Below, in pieces: positions 26,807-35,460 of a stretch of 64,000 nucleotides of DNA. The notes below the pieces were generated by a model. That model had not been told where the DNA came from. It worked only from the letters and a program-made list of their open reading frames with translations, and did not search any database. Made by a program: the position numbers and the translations under genes. How positions within the stretch are numbered: position 1 is the first letter of the stretch; each line of letters begins with the position of its first letter. This DNA comes from Chlorobiota bacterium (lineage in GTDB: Bacteria; Bacteroidota; Ignavibacteria; Kapaibacteriales; NICIL-2): the NCBI GenBank assembly GCA_026415505.1, contig JAOAGY010000033.1:88818-152817 (forward strand), in the 5' to 3' direction.

Positions 26807-27934
26807 ATGATTCCACTTCTCGACCTTCACCGCCAGTATCCCACGATCGCTGGTGACATCGAACAGCGCTTGCTCCGCGTCGCGCGAAGCCAACGATTCG
26901 TTCTCGGACCGGAAACCGACGAGCTCGAACGGTCGCTGGCTGAGTATCTCGGCGCGCGGCATGCCATCGCTGTTTCGAGTGGTACCGACGCATTGCTTGT
27001 GGCGCTGATGGCTCTCGGCATCGGTCCGGGCGACGAGGTGATCGTACCGACATTTTCGTTTTTTGCAACGGCGGGCGTGGTCGCTCGGCTCGGTGCCAAG
27101 CCGGTATTCGTCGATGTCGAGCCGGGAACGTTGACGCTCGATGTCGAAGCGACGCGCGCTGCGATAACGCCACGTACACGAGCGATCGTCCCGGTGCACC
27201 TGTACGGTCAAGGCGCTGCGATGGACGAGCTGCTCGTGCTCTCGGAGCAGGCGGGCATACCGATCGTCGAAGATGCCGCCCAAGCGCTCGGTGCATGTCA
27301 TCGCGACGGACGCCGACTCGGCACGCTCGGTCTCGTCGGTTGCTACTCGTTTTACCCCACGAAAAATCTCGGTGCCTTCGGTGATGCAGGGCTTGTGGTG
27401 ACCAATGACGACGCACTGGCGCATCGCATCCGCATCATGCGCAATCACGGCATGGAGCCGCGGTACTATCATGCGGTCGTCGGGGGGAATTTCCGCATGG
27501 ACGAATTCCAAGCTGCTGTGCTCAACGTCAAGCGTACTCACCTGGACTCGTGGAATGCAGCGCGTCGCAAGCATGCCGCCTCGTATCGCCGAATGTTCGC
27601 CGAAAGCGGTCTTGTCGGTGAAGCGATCGAACTGCTCGTCGAGCGCTTTCCCGATGTTCCGGGGTCGCACATTTACCATCAATTCGTCCTGCTGGTGCAC
27701 GATCGCGATCGGCTTCGCCGGTGGCTTACCGAACGTGGCATCGGAACGGAGGTGTACTATCCCGTGCCGTTCCACCGGCAAGAGTGTTTTCGCGGGCTCG
27801 GCTATCGCGCAGACGATTTTCCCGTCGCCGAAGATGCTGCTGCTCGCGTGCTGGCGTTGCCGATGTTCGCTGAATTGCGTGCGGATGAAATCGCCGCTGT
27901 CGTCGAAGCGATCGCGGAATTCTATGCTCGATGA
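26807..27934 (+). CDS. DegT/DnrJ/EryC1/StrS-family PLP aminotransferase
   Basis: 375 residues. PLP-binding Lys186 lies in YPTKNLGAFGDAG, the substrate and cofactor pocket in SSGTDAL and VEDAAQALGA, and the late HIYHQFVLL and GIGTEVYYPVPFHRQ segments are family-typical. These enzymes add amino groups to nucleotide-activated keto sugars for surface polysaccharides. The ATG gives the usual MIPLLDL start. Nearby glycosyltransferase genes fit an envelope-sugar role, but the sugar is unknown. Its 3' end overlaps the convergent phosphatase gene by 13 bases. Confidence 0.93.
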   Translation: MIPLLDLHRQYPTIAGDIEQRLLRVARSQRFVLGPETDELERSLAEYLGARHAIAVSSGTDALLVALMALGIGPGDEVIVPTFSFFATAGVVARLGAKPVFVDVEPGTLTLDVEATRAAITPRTRAIVPVHLYGQGAAMDELLVLSEQAGIPIVEDAAQALGACHRDGRRLGTLGLVGCYSFYPTKNLGAFGDAGLVVTNDDALAHRIRIMRNHGMEPRYYHAVVGGNFRMDEFQAAVLNVKRTHLDSWNAARRKHAASYRRMFAESGLVGEAIELLVERFPDVPGSHIYHQFVLLVHDRDRLRRWLTERGIGTEVYYPVPFHRQECFRGLGYRADDFPVAEDAAARVLALPMFAELRADEIAAVVEAIAEFYAR

Positions 27935-29196
27935 GGTGCTGTGCGTTTGAGAACGACAATCGTGCGGTCGTCGGAATACTGCGCGCCGGCGCTGAAATGC
28001 TGGACGTCTTCGAGAATCCGCATCGCGATAGTTCGTGGCTGCTCGCCAGCCGAGCGGCGAAGATGTTCTTCCAAACGCGCTTGACCGTAGAGCTGACCGT
28101 CGGGAGATTGTGCTTCGAGAATGCCGTCGGTAACGATGAGCAGAACGTCGCCGTGCTGCATGTTGATGTTCTCGACCGAGAAGCGCTGGTTCGGCGCGAT
28201 ACCGAGAATCGGTCCGGTCGGCTCCAATGCCGCGATGCGTCCGCTGGAGGCGCTGTAGTGAAGTGCCGGGCAATGACCGGCGTTGGTGTAGAGCACCAGT
28301 CCACTGGCTGACGGTGTGATCTCGCAGTAAAAGAGCGTCACGAAGCGCTCGTTGGGGAAGGTCTCGTACACGAGCGTATTGAGCCGGCTGATGAGCGAGG
28401 AAATTTTCGTGTGATAGGTAATTCCCATCCGCAGCGCGCCGGAGACAAATAGCGCTTGAACGGCGGCAGGTAGCCCTTTGCTGGCGGCATCGCTGACGAC
28501 GATACTCAGTCGCTGTTCCTCGTGCATGTCAGTGGGGCGAAGGTAGTCGAAGTAATCGCCGCCGACGACGCTATCGGGGACGGAAATGCCGAAGGCGATG
28601 TAGTCGAGGAACTCGACGGTGTGATCGGGCAGAAGCGAGCGTTGGAGTTCCGAGGCACGGTCGAGATCGCGCGCCAATTGTTCGCGTTCGCGACGGTGAC
28701 GCAAATTCTGCAGCGCAGACGATGCCGCACTGCCGATGATTGCAAGCATCGAAGAAAGCTCTTCGCCGACAACGGGTGCGTTGATTGCGATGACGTACTC
28801 GTAGAACTTCTGACCGGCGATCTTGACCAGTCGCCCGACGCCGGTCGCCGAGTAAATCCTGATGCCGCGCTCGCGCAGCAGCGTGTCCGTTTCGACGTCG
28901 GTTACCGTTCGACGTTCGGCTAACGCAGCAAAAGTCGGTTGCTCGGCGATATCGAGTTCGTAGTCGTCCGGGATATGCTGGACGTCGCCGTACTGATAGA
29001 GCAAGCGATAGCTGCTGTGCTCGGGAACGAGCTTCCACAATCGAGCGCCGACGACAGCGAATTCGTCGCGCTCGACCAAATCGCGCACGAGCGACTTGAG
29101 CAGTTCTTCTTCGCTATCGAACGAACTGCCCAGAACTCTGTCGAGCAGCTTGTACAGATGCCGTTGGGGAAGCGACGCCGGTTGTGGTTGAGTCAT
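27922..29196 (-). CDS. GAF-domain SpoIIE/PP2C-type serine phosphatase (RsbU-like)
   Basis: 424 residues. A GAF-like sensor domain covers about residues 40-170, a short coiled linker (RHRREREQLARDLDRASELQRSLLP) follows, and a PP2C domain has the metal motifs VPDSVVGGDYFDY, VSDAASKG and YTNAGHCPALHY with VTDGILEA. Such proteins dephosphorylate anti-sigma antagonists in partner-switching cascades. The ATG at 29196 has a clear GGAGGG Shine-Dalgarno site. No anti-sigma kinase or antagonist gene lies next to it. Confidence 0.9.
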   Translation of the reverse strand: MTQPQPASLPQRHLYKLLDRVLGSSFDSEEELLKSLVRDLVERDEFAVVGARLWKLVPEHSSYRLLYQYGDVQHIPDDYELDIAEQPTFAALAERRTVTDVETDTLLRERGIRIYSATGVGRLVKIAGQKFYEYVIAINAPVVGEELSSMLAIIGSAASSALQNLRHRREREQLARDLDRASELQRSLLPDHTVEFLDYIAFGISVPDSVVGGDYFDYLRPTDMHEEQRLSIVVSDAASKGLPAAVQALFVSGALRMGITYHTKISSLISRLNTLVYETFPNERFVTLFYCEITPSASGLVLYTNAGHCPALHYSASSGRIAALEPTGPILGIAPNQRFSVENINMQHGDVLLIVTDGILEAQSPDGQLYGQARLEEHLRRSAGEQPRTIAMRILEDVQHFSAGAQYSDDRTIVVLKRTAPHRA

Positions 29197-29229
29197 AACT
29201 TTGCACCCTCCAGACAGGAAACAGGCGCG

Positions 29230-29655
29230 ATGACGAACGAGCACTCTCCGCAATTGCAACGTGTAACCGTCCTGCATCTTTCGGGCAGCATCGAACGCAT
29301 TGTCGCGATGCATCGGCTCGGCGATGCGTGCGATGTTCGCCCGATTCACGATTTCATCGTCGCCAAACCGAAAGACGTTCTGCAGCTTCTCCGCTCGGTG
29401 AAAGGGCAACGCATCGTCATCGCGACAAAAGACCTACGCTATCAGCGATTCCGCACGGTGTGGAAGATGTACGCAGCGCTGTCGGGTGCAAGGGCGGCGA
29501 TGTTTGCCGACGAGCTCGGCGCGACGGATCGCTTCGGTTGGGCAAAACTCGCTGCAGTCGAATTGCCGTTGCTCATGCTCGAAGCGTGCGCTTCGATTGT
29601 CACATTGGCTGTCGGGTGGTTGCGTTTGGTTCGTTATCGCTCGATGTGCCGATGA
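29230..29655 (+). CDS. Uncharacterised protein coupled to a glycosyltransferase
   Basis: 141 residues; not recognised. The first two thirds look like a small alpha/beta unit (VTVLHLSGSIERI, QRIVIATKDLRYQRF), and the C-terminus (LPLLMLEACASIVTLAVGWL) is hydrophobic enough for a membrane association. The stop overlaps the glycosyltransferase start as ATGA, so the two products are made together. It may act as a lipid or membrane adaptor for the transferase, but this is a guess. Confidence 0.55.
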   Translation: MTNEHSPQLQRVTVLHLSGSIERIVAMHRLGDACDVRPIHDFIVAKPKDVLQLLRSVKGQRIVIATKDLRYQRFRTVWKMYAALSGARAAMFADELGATDRFGWAKLAAVELPLLMLEACASIVTLAVGWLRLVRYRSMCR

Positions 29656-30839
29656 AATTGCTCTACCTGCGAACGGATTTTTATGGCGCAGCGACCGACG
29701 GCGGTTCGTTCACCATGCAGAAAGGCATCGTCGGTGGTTTGCTCGACTGCGGTGTGGAAGTCGAGATCGTTACCAGTTGCCCGGCTCCTGACCATGGCAC
29801 GGTGCCTGTGCACACGATCGGCTACAACCGGCTGATGATGAACTTGCCCGAAGTGTTCAGCATTGCCCACAATAGCCGCGTGGTGCGTCGCATCGGCGCT
29901 GTGTTGGAGCGTTTTCGACCGAACGTCATCTATCAGCGGCACAGCAGTCACAACATTACCGGCGCGATGATACGTCGCCGATATGGCGTGCCGTACATTC
30001 TGCAGTTCGATGGCTCGGAGGTGTGGATGAAAACGCACTGGAGCAAAACATACCTGCCGCGCATGCTCGAACGTGCCGAGCGTGTCGCTCTCGGTTGTGC
30101 CGATTTGGTGACTGTCGTTTCCGAGCCGATGCGCCGCATGGCAATCGAAGCAGGTGCCGATCCGCGAAAGGTTGTCGTCATTCCGAACGGTGTCGCCATC
30201 GAGCGTTTTTCGCCCGATATTTCGACTGGCGATGTACGCGCTCGGTACGGTTGGGAGGATGCGGTCGTCGTGGGATTCGTCGGTACGTTCGATCGCTGGC
30301 ACGGTGCAGACGTCCTTGCAGAAGCACTCGCACTCGCTGTCGCGCGCGAGCCGAGCGTGCGTGGGCTGTACGTCGGCGATGGAGCGATGCTCGGAGCCGT
30401 TACCGACATCGTCGAGTCGCACGGCATTGCCGATCGCGTCGTGTTTGTCGGGCGAGTCCCGCACGACAAGGTGCCGTCGTATCTGTCGGCGTGTGATATC
30501 CTGGCTGTGCCGACAGTGACGAATCCCGATGGCACCGAATTTTTCGGTTCGCCGACGAAACTGTTCGAGTACTTGGCGATGGGGAAAGCGGTCGTCGCAA
30601 CGCCCTTGGGACAGGTCGCCGAGATCGTTCGCGATGGCGAAAACGGCGTCTGGTGCGAGCCGGGCGACCCTCGTTCGCTCGCGGATCGTATCGTGGAATT
30701 AGCGCGCAGTCCGGAGCTTCGGAAACGGCTCGGAGAAGCGGCTCGGCGTGACGCTATCGAGCATCACTCTTGGTCGGCGCGGGCACGTGCATTGATCGAG
30801 GCATGGGAGAATATCCGTCGCTCGACGTCGTACAGGTGA
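29652..30839 (+). CDS. GT4-family glycosyltransferase
   Basis: 395 residues from the ATG that overlaps the preceding stop. The C-terminal GT-B domain has VVVIPNGVAIERFSP, VGFVGTFDRWHGADVL and the nucleotide-sugar motif GSPTKLFEYLAMGKAVVATPLGQVAEIV with the conserved Glu pair. These enzymes move a sugar from a nucleotide donor onto lipid or polysaccharide acceptors. The last 76 bases overlap the convergent ABC ATPase gene. The acceptor is unknown. Confidence 0.9.
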   Translation: MKLLYLRTDFYGAATDGGSFTMQKGIVGGLLDCGVEVEIVTSCPAPDHGTVPVHTIGYNRLMMNLPEVFSIAHNSRVVRRIGAVLERFRPNVIYQRHSSHNITGAMIRRRYGVPYILQFDGSEVWMKTHWSKTYLPRMLERAERVALGCADLVTVVSEPMRRMAIEAGADPRKVVVIPNGVAIERFSPDISTGDVRARYGWEDAVVVGFVGTFDRWHGADVLAEALALAVAREPSVRGLYVGDGAMLGAVTDIVESHGIADRVVFVGRVPHDKVPSYLSACDILAVPTVTNPDGTEFFGSPTKLFEYLAMGKAVVATPLGQVAEIVRDGENGVWCEPGDPRSLADRIVELARSPELRKRLGEAARRDAIEHHSWSARARALIEAWENIRRSTSYR

Positions 30840-31435
30840 GTGCACCATGCCAGCTCCGTCGGCACGTTCGTCGCGACGACGACGATCGCCCTGGCTGCCG
30901 CACGTTCGATCCAAGTGCGGAGCGTTTCGATCCCAGCGCCATCGAGATTCGTCGTCGGTTCATCGAGCACGACCAGCGGCGGCGAACCGAGAAATGCCAA
31001 AAGCAGCTTCAGACGTTGCACCGTGCCGGAGGAGAGTTCGCCGATTCTCATCGAACGATACCGTGTCAGACTGGATTCGTCGAGCAGACGCTCGATTTCT
31101 TCCGACGACTCTCGAAGTCCGCGACACGCACAGTGAAAGGCGATTTGCTCTGCAACCGTGAGTTCATCGTAGAGTGTCAGCGCCGGAGCGCAATATCCGC
31201 TACGAGCTCGCAACGTGAACGGGTCGTCGGAGGTTTGCCCCTCGCACGAGAGCGTAACTTTTCCAGACGTCGGCACGAGCAAACCGGCAACGATGCGCAG
31301 CAGCGTGGATTTGCCGCTGCCGTTCCGACCGATGCAGCCAAGCACGGTGCCGCATTCGACAGCGAACGAGACATCGGCGAGCACATCGGTGTGTGCGTAG
31401 CGATGGCGGATTCGATCCAGAGTGAGCGAGATCAC
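30764..31435 (-). CDS. ABC transporter ATP-binding protein
   Basis: 223 residues from a GTG at 31435 that overlaps the upstream stop as GTGA. Walker A is GRNGSGKST, the signature is LSSGTVQRL and Walker B is LVVLDEPTTNLDG. The H-loop His after the D-loop is not obvious (VVATNVPTELAW), so ATP hydrolysis may be atypical. It resembles CcmA-type haem exporter ATPases in size, but no permease is adjacent, so the substrate is undetermined. The last 76 bases are antisense to the end of the glycosyltransferase gene. Confidence 0.8.
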   Translation of the reverse strand: MISLTLDRIRHRYAHTDVLADVSFAVECGTVLGCIGRNGSGKSTLLRIVAGLLVPTSGKVTLSCEGQTSDDPFTLRARSGYCAPALTLYDELTVAEQIAFHCACRGLRESSEEIERLLDESSLTRYRSMRIGELSSGTVQRLKLLLAFLGSPPLVVLDEPTTNLDGAGIETLRTWIERAAARAIVVVATNVPTELAWCTHLYDVERRIFSHASINARARADQE

Positions 31436-33075
31436 GGCAACACGGCAATTTTCGTGAGTATGCGGTCGTTTCCACTGCTGACGATCGCGATGAACACGCC
31501 CTGCGATGGGAATCGATCGCTCTCGGTCGAGATGCTCACTCTGCGGCGACTGTCGTTTCGCACTTCGACGGTGGCAGTCGTGCGGTGAATCTCGATTCCC
31601 TCGGTCGTCAAAAGTTGAACGGTGACACGATCGCCCGCGCGAGCAGAAGCAGGCACAGGGAGCGTCACCTCGCGGTCGCGATGGCGGATGACCGGATTGG
31701 GGCTGGGCTGGTCTTGCAGCGTCGTCAGCAAGCCATTGCGGAAGGCGACAATGTCGCAATTCGCATCGGTCGTGCGTGTGCAGTAGTATTCCGATGTGCC
31801 CAAGCGGTCGCCGCCGGGGGTTCGCGTTATCGCAACGCTGTAATCGTAGCTGGTGTGCGGATCGCTTGCCAGTTGCCGCAGGTGCGGATTGGTCGCCACG
31901 AAATCGGCGGTATCGGGTGTCGAGCTGGCATCGCTCGATGGGAGCACTGCTCGCAGCAGCTTGAACTGAAGCGGATAGAGCGAAACAGTCCTCGTCCACG
32001 AGGGATCGGTGTAGCGCTGGTCGTCGGTGTCGTTGTCCGGCTGCAACTCCGGCAGTATCGCGGCGTCGCTGAAATAGCCGTCGCGAGCGCGCGAGCCTGT
32101 CCAGTACAGCCACGGCAGCATGCGACACCACAGCGCGTCGAATCGTTGCCCACGGACAGCGACGACACTATCGAGCGCAAGCGGCGCCGGACTGCACGTG
32201 CCGATACCTTCCCACCAGGAACGAACGAGATCGTCGCCGAGCTGGATGGTCAAATACCGGAGCGCGATCGAATAACCGTAGCTTCCCTCGATGCTCCGAT
32301 CGCACGACAAACAGTAGAGCGTCGGATTGGCAAACAGTCGTCGCACGTATTGCACGTAGTTAGGAACGTGCGGAAAGGCACGCTGTTCGATCCACACGCT
32401 CGTCATCTCGTAGTACGTCGGGCTTTCGCCGTAGTAGTAACCGTACTGCACCAGGTGGTGAAACTCGTGGTAGCACGTGATCGCCAACGCGACAATGCCC
32501 GTATCCGAGTACGTCGCGCGCTTACTGGCAGAGCCGATCGAATCGCGGCTGCTGTAATCATTGTCGAGGAAAATGAAACCTGTCGAAGCATAGCCGCCGC
32601 ACGGGAGCGGGATCAAATCCTCGGCGAAGGTCGCACCGTACCAGCCGTATTGTCCCAGGTCGCGGTCGTCGAAAAAGAAGCCTGGCACTTGTCCGAGTTG
32701 CACAAGGTACACGTCCCACGAAGCGGTGTCCACGTAATCGCGCGGCGGGATGCGATAGCCGAGCGTGTCTATGGCGAAGCGGTACGCAGCATCCATGTAG
32801 TATGCCGCCGAATCCACGTAGTCGGGAATGCCGTTGCCGTCGCGATCGCCGGAAGGGACTGCGTTGAGTCCGAGCGTGTCGTAGTGGATACAGAAATTGC
32901 CCGACGGCGAGATCATCGAAAACTGCATGCGTGGGCGAATGCGCGTCTGCGTGTGGGGAGCTTTGTGCTCGATGCGATCCAGACACGAGTGCTGCCGATC
33001 GCCTTCGGCAAATGCGAACGAAACAGCACTCAGCAGCAAAAGCGCACGCGCGACGTACTGCTGCCGAGCGATCAC
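31432..33075 (-). CDS. Secreted zinc metalloprotease-like protein with T9SS-type C-terminal domain
   Basis: 547 residues from a GTG at 33075, the first start after the upstream gene stop. A signal peptide (ALLLLSAVSFAFA) is followed by a putative metalloprotease domain with HEFHH (203-207) in ITCYHEFHHLVQYGYYYGE. The family resembles the MXAN_6640-type predicted metalloproteases. The C-terminal ~80 residues (SPNPVIRHRDREVTLPVP to the final KIAVLP) look like a type IX sorting domain, so export to the cell surface is inferred. The stop overlaps the ABC ATPase start. Confidence 0.75.
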   Translation of the reverse strand: MIARQQYVARALLLLSAVSFAFAEGDRQHSCLDRIEHKAPHTQTRIRPRMQFSMISPSGNFCIHYDTLGLNAVPSGDRDGNGIPDYVDSAAYYMDAAYRFAIDTLGYRIPPRDYVDTASWDVYLVQLGQVPGFFFDDRDLGQYGWYGATFAEDLIPLPCGGYASTGFIFLDNDYSSRDSIGSASKRATYSDTGIVALAITCYHEFHHLVQYGYYYGESPTYYEMTSVWIEQRAFPHVPNYVQYVRRLFANPTLYCLSCDRSIEGSYGYSIALRYLTIQLGDDLVRSWWEGIGTCSPAPLALDSVVAVRGQRFDALWCRMLPWLYWTGSRARDGYFSDAAILPELQPDNDTDDQRYTDPSWTRTVSLYPLQFKLLRAVLPSSDASSTPDTADFVATNPHLRQLASDPHTSYDYSVAITRTPGGDRLGTSEYYCTRTTDANCDIVAFRNGLLTTLQDQPSPNPVIRHRDREVTLPVPASARAGDRVTVQLLTTEGIEIHRTTATVEVRNDSRRRVSISTESDRFPSQGVFIAIVSSGNDRILTKIAVLP

Positions 33076-33086
33076 GATACGGCAGC

Positions 33087-33506
33087 CTACTTGAACATTT
33101 CTTTGATCATCCCCCACGTGCGGCGCACGGTGCTCAGGTTGTGCGTAACGGCGGTCGAGGAGGTATAGGTCGTCGAGTTGTCCGTTCCTACGATGCGCAA
33201 GCGGTAGTAGTACACGCGAGCGGATGCGGAGGGATCGCCAGAACCTTTGCCGAGAACGTCGTTGTCCACGTAACGATAGACCGTGCCGCTCCCTTTCGGA
33301 TCGAGCGAAGCGATGAGCGTCCACGTCCGATTGTCGGTCGAGCGCTCGATGTCGTAGCGGGCAATGTCGCGCTCGACGGTCGGTTTCCACTCGACCGTGA
33401 TCGAACGCCCGTCGCTGCGTGCGGTCAAGTATTCGACCGACACTTCCGCTGCAATCGCCACCAGAGTGGCAAGACAAACGCTTGCCAGTATCGCTGCTGT
33501 CTTCAT
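33087..33506 (-). CDS. Secreted fibronectin-III-like domain protein
   Basis: 139 residues. A signal peptide (about 1-19) precedes one FN3-like domain: ITVEWKPTVERDIARYDIERSTDNRTWTLIASL with GSGTVYRYVDND and ASARVYYYRLRIVG. No anchor or sorting domain is seen. It lies 11 bases upstream of the metalloprotease gene, so it may be co-secreted with it. The ATG is only 7 bases from a TATATTTG box, so the mRNA may be nearly leaderless. Confidence 0.7.
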   Translation of the reverse strand: MKTAAILASVCLATLVAIAAEVSVEYLTARSDGRSITVEWKPTVERDIARYDIERSTDNRTWTLIASLDPKGSGTVYRYVDNDVLGKGSGDPSASARVYYYRLRIVGTDNSTTYTSSTAVTHNLSTVRRTWGMIKEMFK

Positions 33507-33513
33507 GGCGCCG

Positions 33514-33524
33514 CAAATATATTG
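33514..33524. promoter_or_regulatory. Overlapping divergent promoter boxes (CAAATATATTG)
   Basis: The 11-mer CAAATATATTG gives TATATTTG on the minus strand (33514-33521) for the FN3 gene and TATATTG on the plus strand (33518-33524), 30 bases before the MnmC-oxidase-like ATG. It may serve both divergent genes. Confidence 0.35.
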
Positions 33525-33554
33525 CGCTACCGTCGAAACTTCGTCGAGTGCACA

Positions 33555-34613
33555 ATGGCAGCGACTGCCGATGTCGCCATCGTCGGATTCGGTATCGCCG
33601 GCGCAACGCTCGCGCACTCCTTGATCGAGCAACGCGCGCGGGTGGTGGTTTTCGATTCGCCCGACCGACCTGCCGTTTCGCGCAGTGCCGGATCGATTGC
33701 GTCTGTCGCCGGATTGCGCTTCGGTGTGATCGAACAGTGGCAACAGTGGTGGAATGCTGCGCTGAGCGTGTACACGGAATTCGGCGTCATCGAGCCGATC
33801 GCGTGTTACCGTCTGGTCTATCGCGCCGACGAACAGAATTTCTGGGAGCGGAAACGCCATGCGTTGATCGCCGAGGGGCACGCACGTCCTGCGCATCTGC
33901 CGCAACAACTGACCGAAGCGATCGAACTGCCGCTGGAGACGATCGAGATCGTTCGTGCAGCAAAAGTCCACGCAGCGTCTCTGCTCGACCGGCTGGCAGC
34001 GCAACTCGACAGAGACGGTCGCTACGTTCGCCGAACGCTATCTGCCTGCGACGTCGAGCCTGTCGGACAGGGCTACAGAGTCGCGGGCGTCGAATGCAAA
34101 CACGTCGTGTTTTCCGAAGGCGCTTGGATGGCTGATAGCCGTTGGTTCGGTTGGATACCGCGCATGTTCGCGCGTGGGCAGCGCATCATGGGAGTTCTCG
34201 ACCGCACTCTCACCGAGCAGCCCGTGTGGCTGAGCGTCGCGGGAAAAAGTTTGGTCGTCGTCGGCGATCGCTTTACGTTCGGCTCGACCTACGATTGGCA
34301 CTCGCTCGAACCGATCGTGACCGACGAAGCGACGGCGTACTTGAGCGAGCAACTCGCACGAATTCTCCGGTGCGGTTATCGCGTTACCGATGCGTGGACG
34401 GGCGTCCGTCCGATCGTCGCTGATTTGCGTCCTGTCGTCGGCGAGCATCCGCACAACCGGGGGATGTGGATATTCAACGGACTCGGCTCGCGCGGGCTGT
34501 TGCTTGCGCCGCGATTAGCGCAACTGCTCGCTCGCCGCATCGCTGGCGAGCCGGTATCGCTCGGTCGGTGGGACGTCGCTCGGTTCGCCGAGCTTTTGCA
34601 CGCGAAACCATAG
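33555..34613 (+). CDS. FAD-dependent oxidoreductase resembling the MnmC oxidase domain
   Basis: 352 residues. The FAD-binding fold starts with VAIVGFGIAGA (11-16 Gly-x-Gly-x-x-Gly). The order of later segments matches the C-terminal oxidase half of bifunctional MnmC: RGQRIMGV, RFTFGSTYDW, AWTGVRPIVADLRPVVGE and GLGSRGLLLAPRLAQLLA (309 onward). MnmC(o) removes the carboxymethyl group from cmnm5-uridine at the wobble position of tRNAs. The MnmC methyltransferase half is absent, and an mnmM-type methyltransferase gene follows 30 bases downstream. Other DAO-family amine oxidases cannot be excluded without alignment. Confidence 0.75.
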   Translation: MAATADVAIVGFGIAGATLAHSLIEQRARVVVFDSPDRPAVSRSAGSIASVAGLRFGVIEQWQQWWNAALSVYTEFGVIEPIACYRLVYRADEQNFWERKRHALIAEGHARPAHLPQQLTEAIELPLETIEIVRAAKVHAASLLDRLAAQLDRDGRYVRRTLSACDVEPVGQGYRVAGVECKHVVFSEGAWMADSRWFGWIPRMFARGQRIMGVLDRTLTEQPVWLSVAGKSLVVVGDRFTFGSTYDWHSLEPIVTDEATAYLSEQLARILRCGYRVTDAWTGVRPIVADLRPVVGEHPHNRGMWIFNGLGSRGLLLAPRLAQLLARRIAGEPVSLGRWDVARFAELLHAKP

Positions 34614-34643
34614 AAGCCAGTGTTTTTCACAGTCGAAGCAGAC

Positions 34644-35222
34644 ATGATTCTTCCCACGGTCGTCGAATGGTCGCATTGGATCGTCGCTCGTGTACTCGGT
34701 CCGGGCGATTGTGCGCTCGATGCGACAGTCGGTCACGGTCACGATTTGGTCATGATGGCACAGCGCGTCGGCGCCAGTGGCTGCGTCATCGGCTGCGATA
34801 TTCAACAGCGAGCGATCGACAGTGCTCGCGGGAACGCCGAGTCGAAGGGTGTTGCCGATCGGGTTCGGTTGCATCTGGAATCGCACGAGCATCTCGACCG
34901 AATCGCTGCAACCGAAGGTATCGGTTCGTTTCGTGCGATCATGTACAATCTCGGCTACTTGCCCGGCGGCGACAAATCCATTCGCACGCGGATCGAAACG
35001 ACCATTCCCTCGCTCGGAAAAGCGCTCGGCTTGCTTGCTGCAGGCGGTGTGATGACGATCGTTTCCTATCGCGGACACGAAGGCGGAGCCGAAGAAGCCG
35101 AAGCGATCGTCAGATGGTGTCGAAAACTGCCACCGCACCTCTACGAATGCACCGAGTACTCGGCGATTTTCCACGACTCGGCGCCGCTAGGAATCGCTAT
35201 CGCAAGACGCGTCACTCGGTGA
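34644..35222 (+). CDS. mnmM: YtqB/MnmM-type class I SAM-dependent methyltransferase
   Basis: 192 residues from the ATG at 34644; a GTG at 34620 would extend it by eight residues not found in the family. The SAM motif is DATVGHGHD, followed by GCDIQQRAID and MYNLGYLPGGDKSI, which is diagnostic of the YtqB (rRNA_methylase) family. In Bacillus subtilis and Staphylococcus aureus the family, renamed MnmM, makes the last methylation to mnm5-uridine in tRNAs. Its position right after the MnmC-oxidase-like gene fits this well. It overlaps the convergent small gene by 11 bases. Confidence 0.88.
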   Translation: MILPTVVEWSHWIVARVLGPGDCALDATVGHGHDLVMMAQRVGASGCVIGCDIQQRAIDSARGNAESKGVADRVRLHLESHEHLDRIAATEGIGSFRAIMYNLGYLPGGDKSIRTRIETTIPSLGKALGLLAAGGVMTIVSYRGHEGGAEEAEAIVRWCRKLPPHLYECTEYSAIFHDSAPLGIAIARRVTR

Positions 35223-35454
35223 GGATTTCGTAGGGGTCGAGCCGCTCGTCGATGACGATGCGAATTTTCCCGTGCGGAGTGTCGAACCACAGCAGCTCTT
35301 CGCCCCGAACGCTGTCGAGCGATTCTTTGCGGCAGTCGCAGAGCCATTGGTAGAGCGATGGTGACATGACCAAGGCATGCGGAAGTGTCCCGTGCTCGAG
35401 CATGTAGCGCTCGATGCGGGCGAAGATTTCTTCGTAGGCGTCGAAGTAGTCCAT
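35212..35454 (-). CDS. Small uncharacterised protein downstream of glyA
   Basis: 80 residues, acidic, no signal peptide or membrane segment; I do not recognise it. It has the segments YEEIFARIERYMLEHGTLPHALVMSP and IRIVIDERLDPYEILTE. It starts 6 bases after the glyA stop and ends 11 bases inside mnmM on the other strand. Operon membership with glyA is the only clue to its role. Confidence 0.55.
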   Translation of the reverse strand: MDYFDAYEEIFARIERYMLEHGTLPHALVMSPSLYQWLCDCRKESLDSVRGEELLWFDTPHGKIRIVIDERLDPYEILTE

Positions 35455-35460
35455 GGCTCG

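Noticed and set aside
33076..33606. N-terminal extension of the metalloprotease frame
   Set aside because: It runs through the FN3 gene in another frame, and the GTG at 33075 gives a proper signal peptide.
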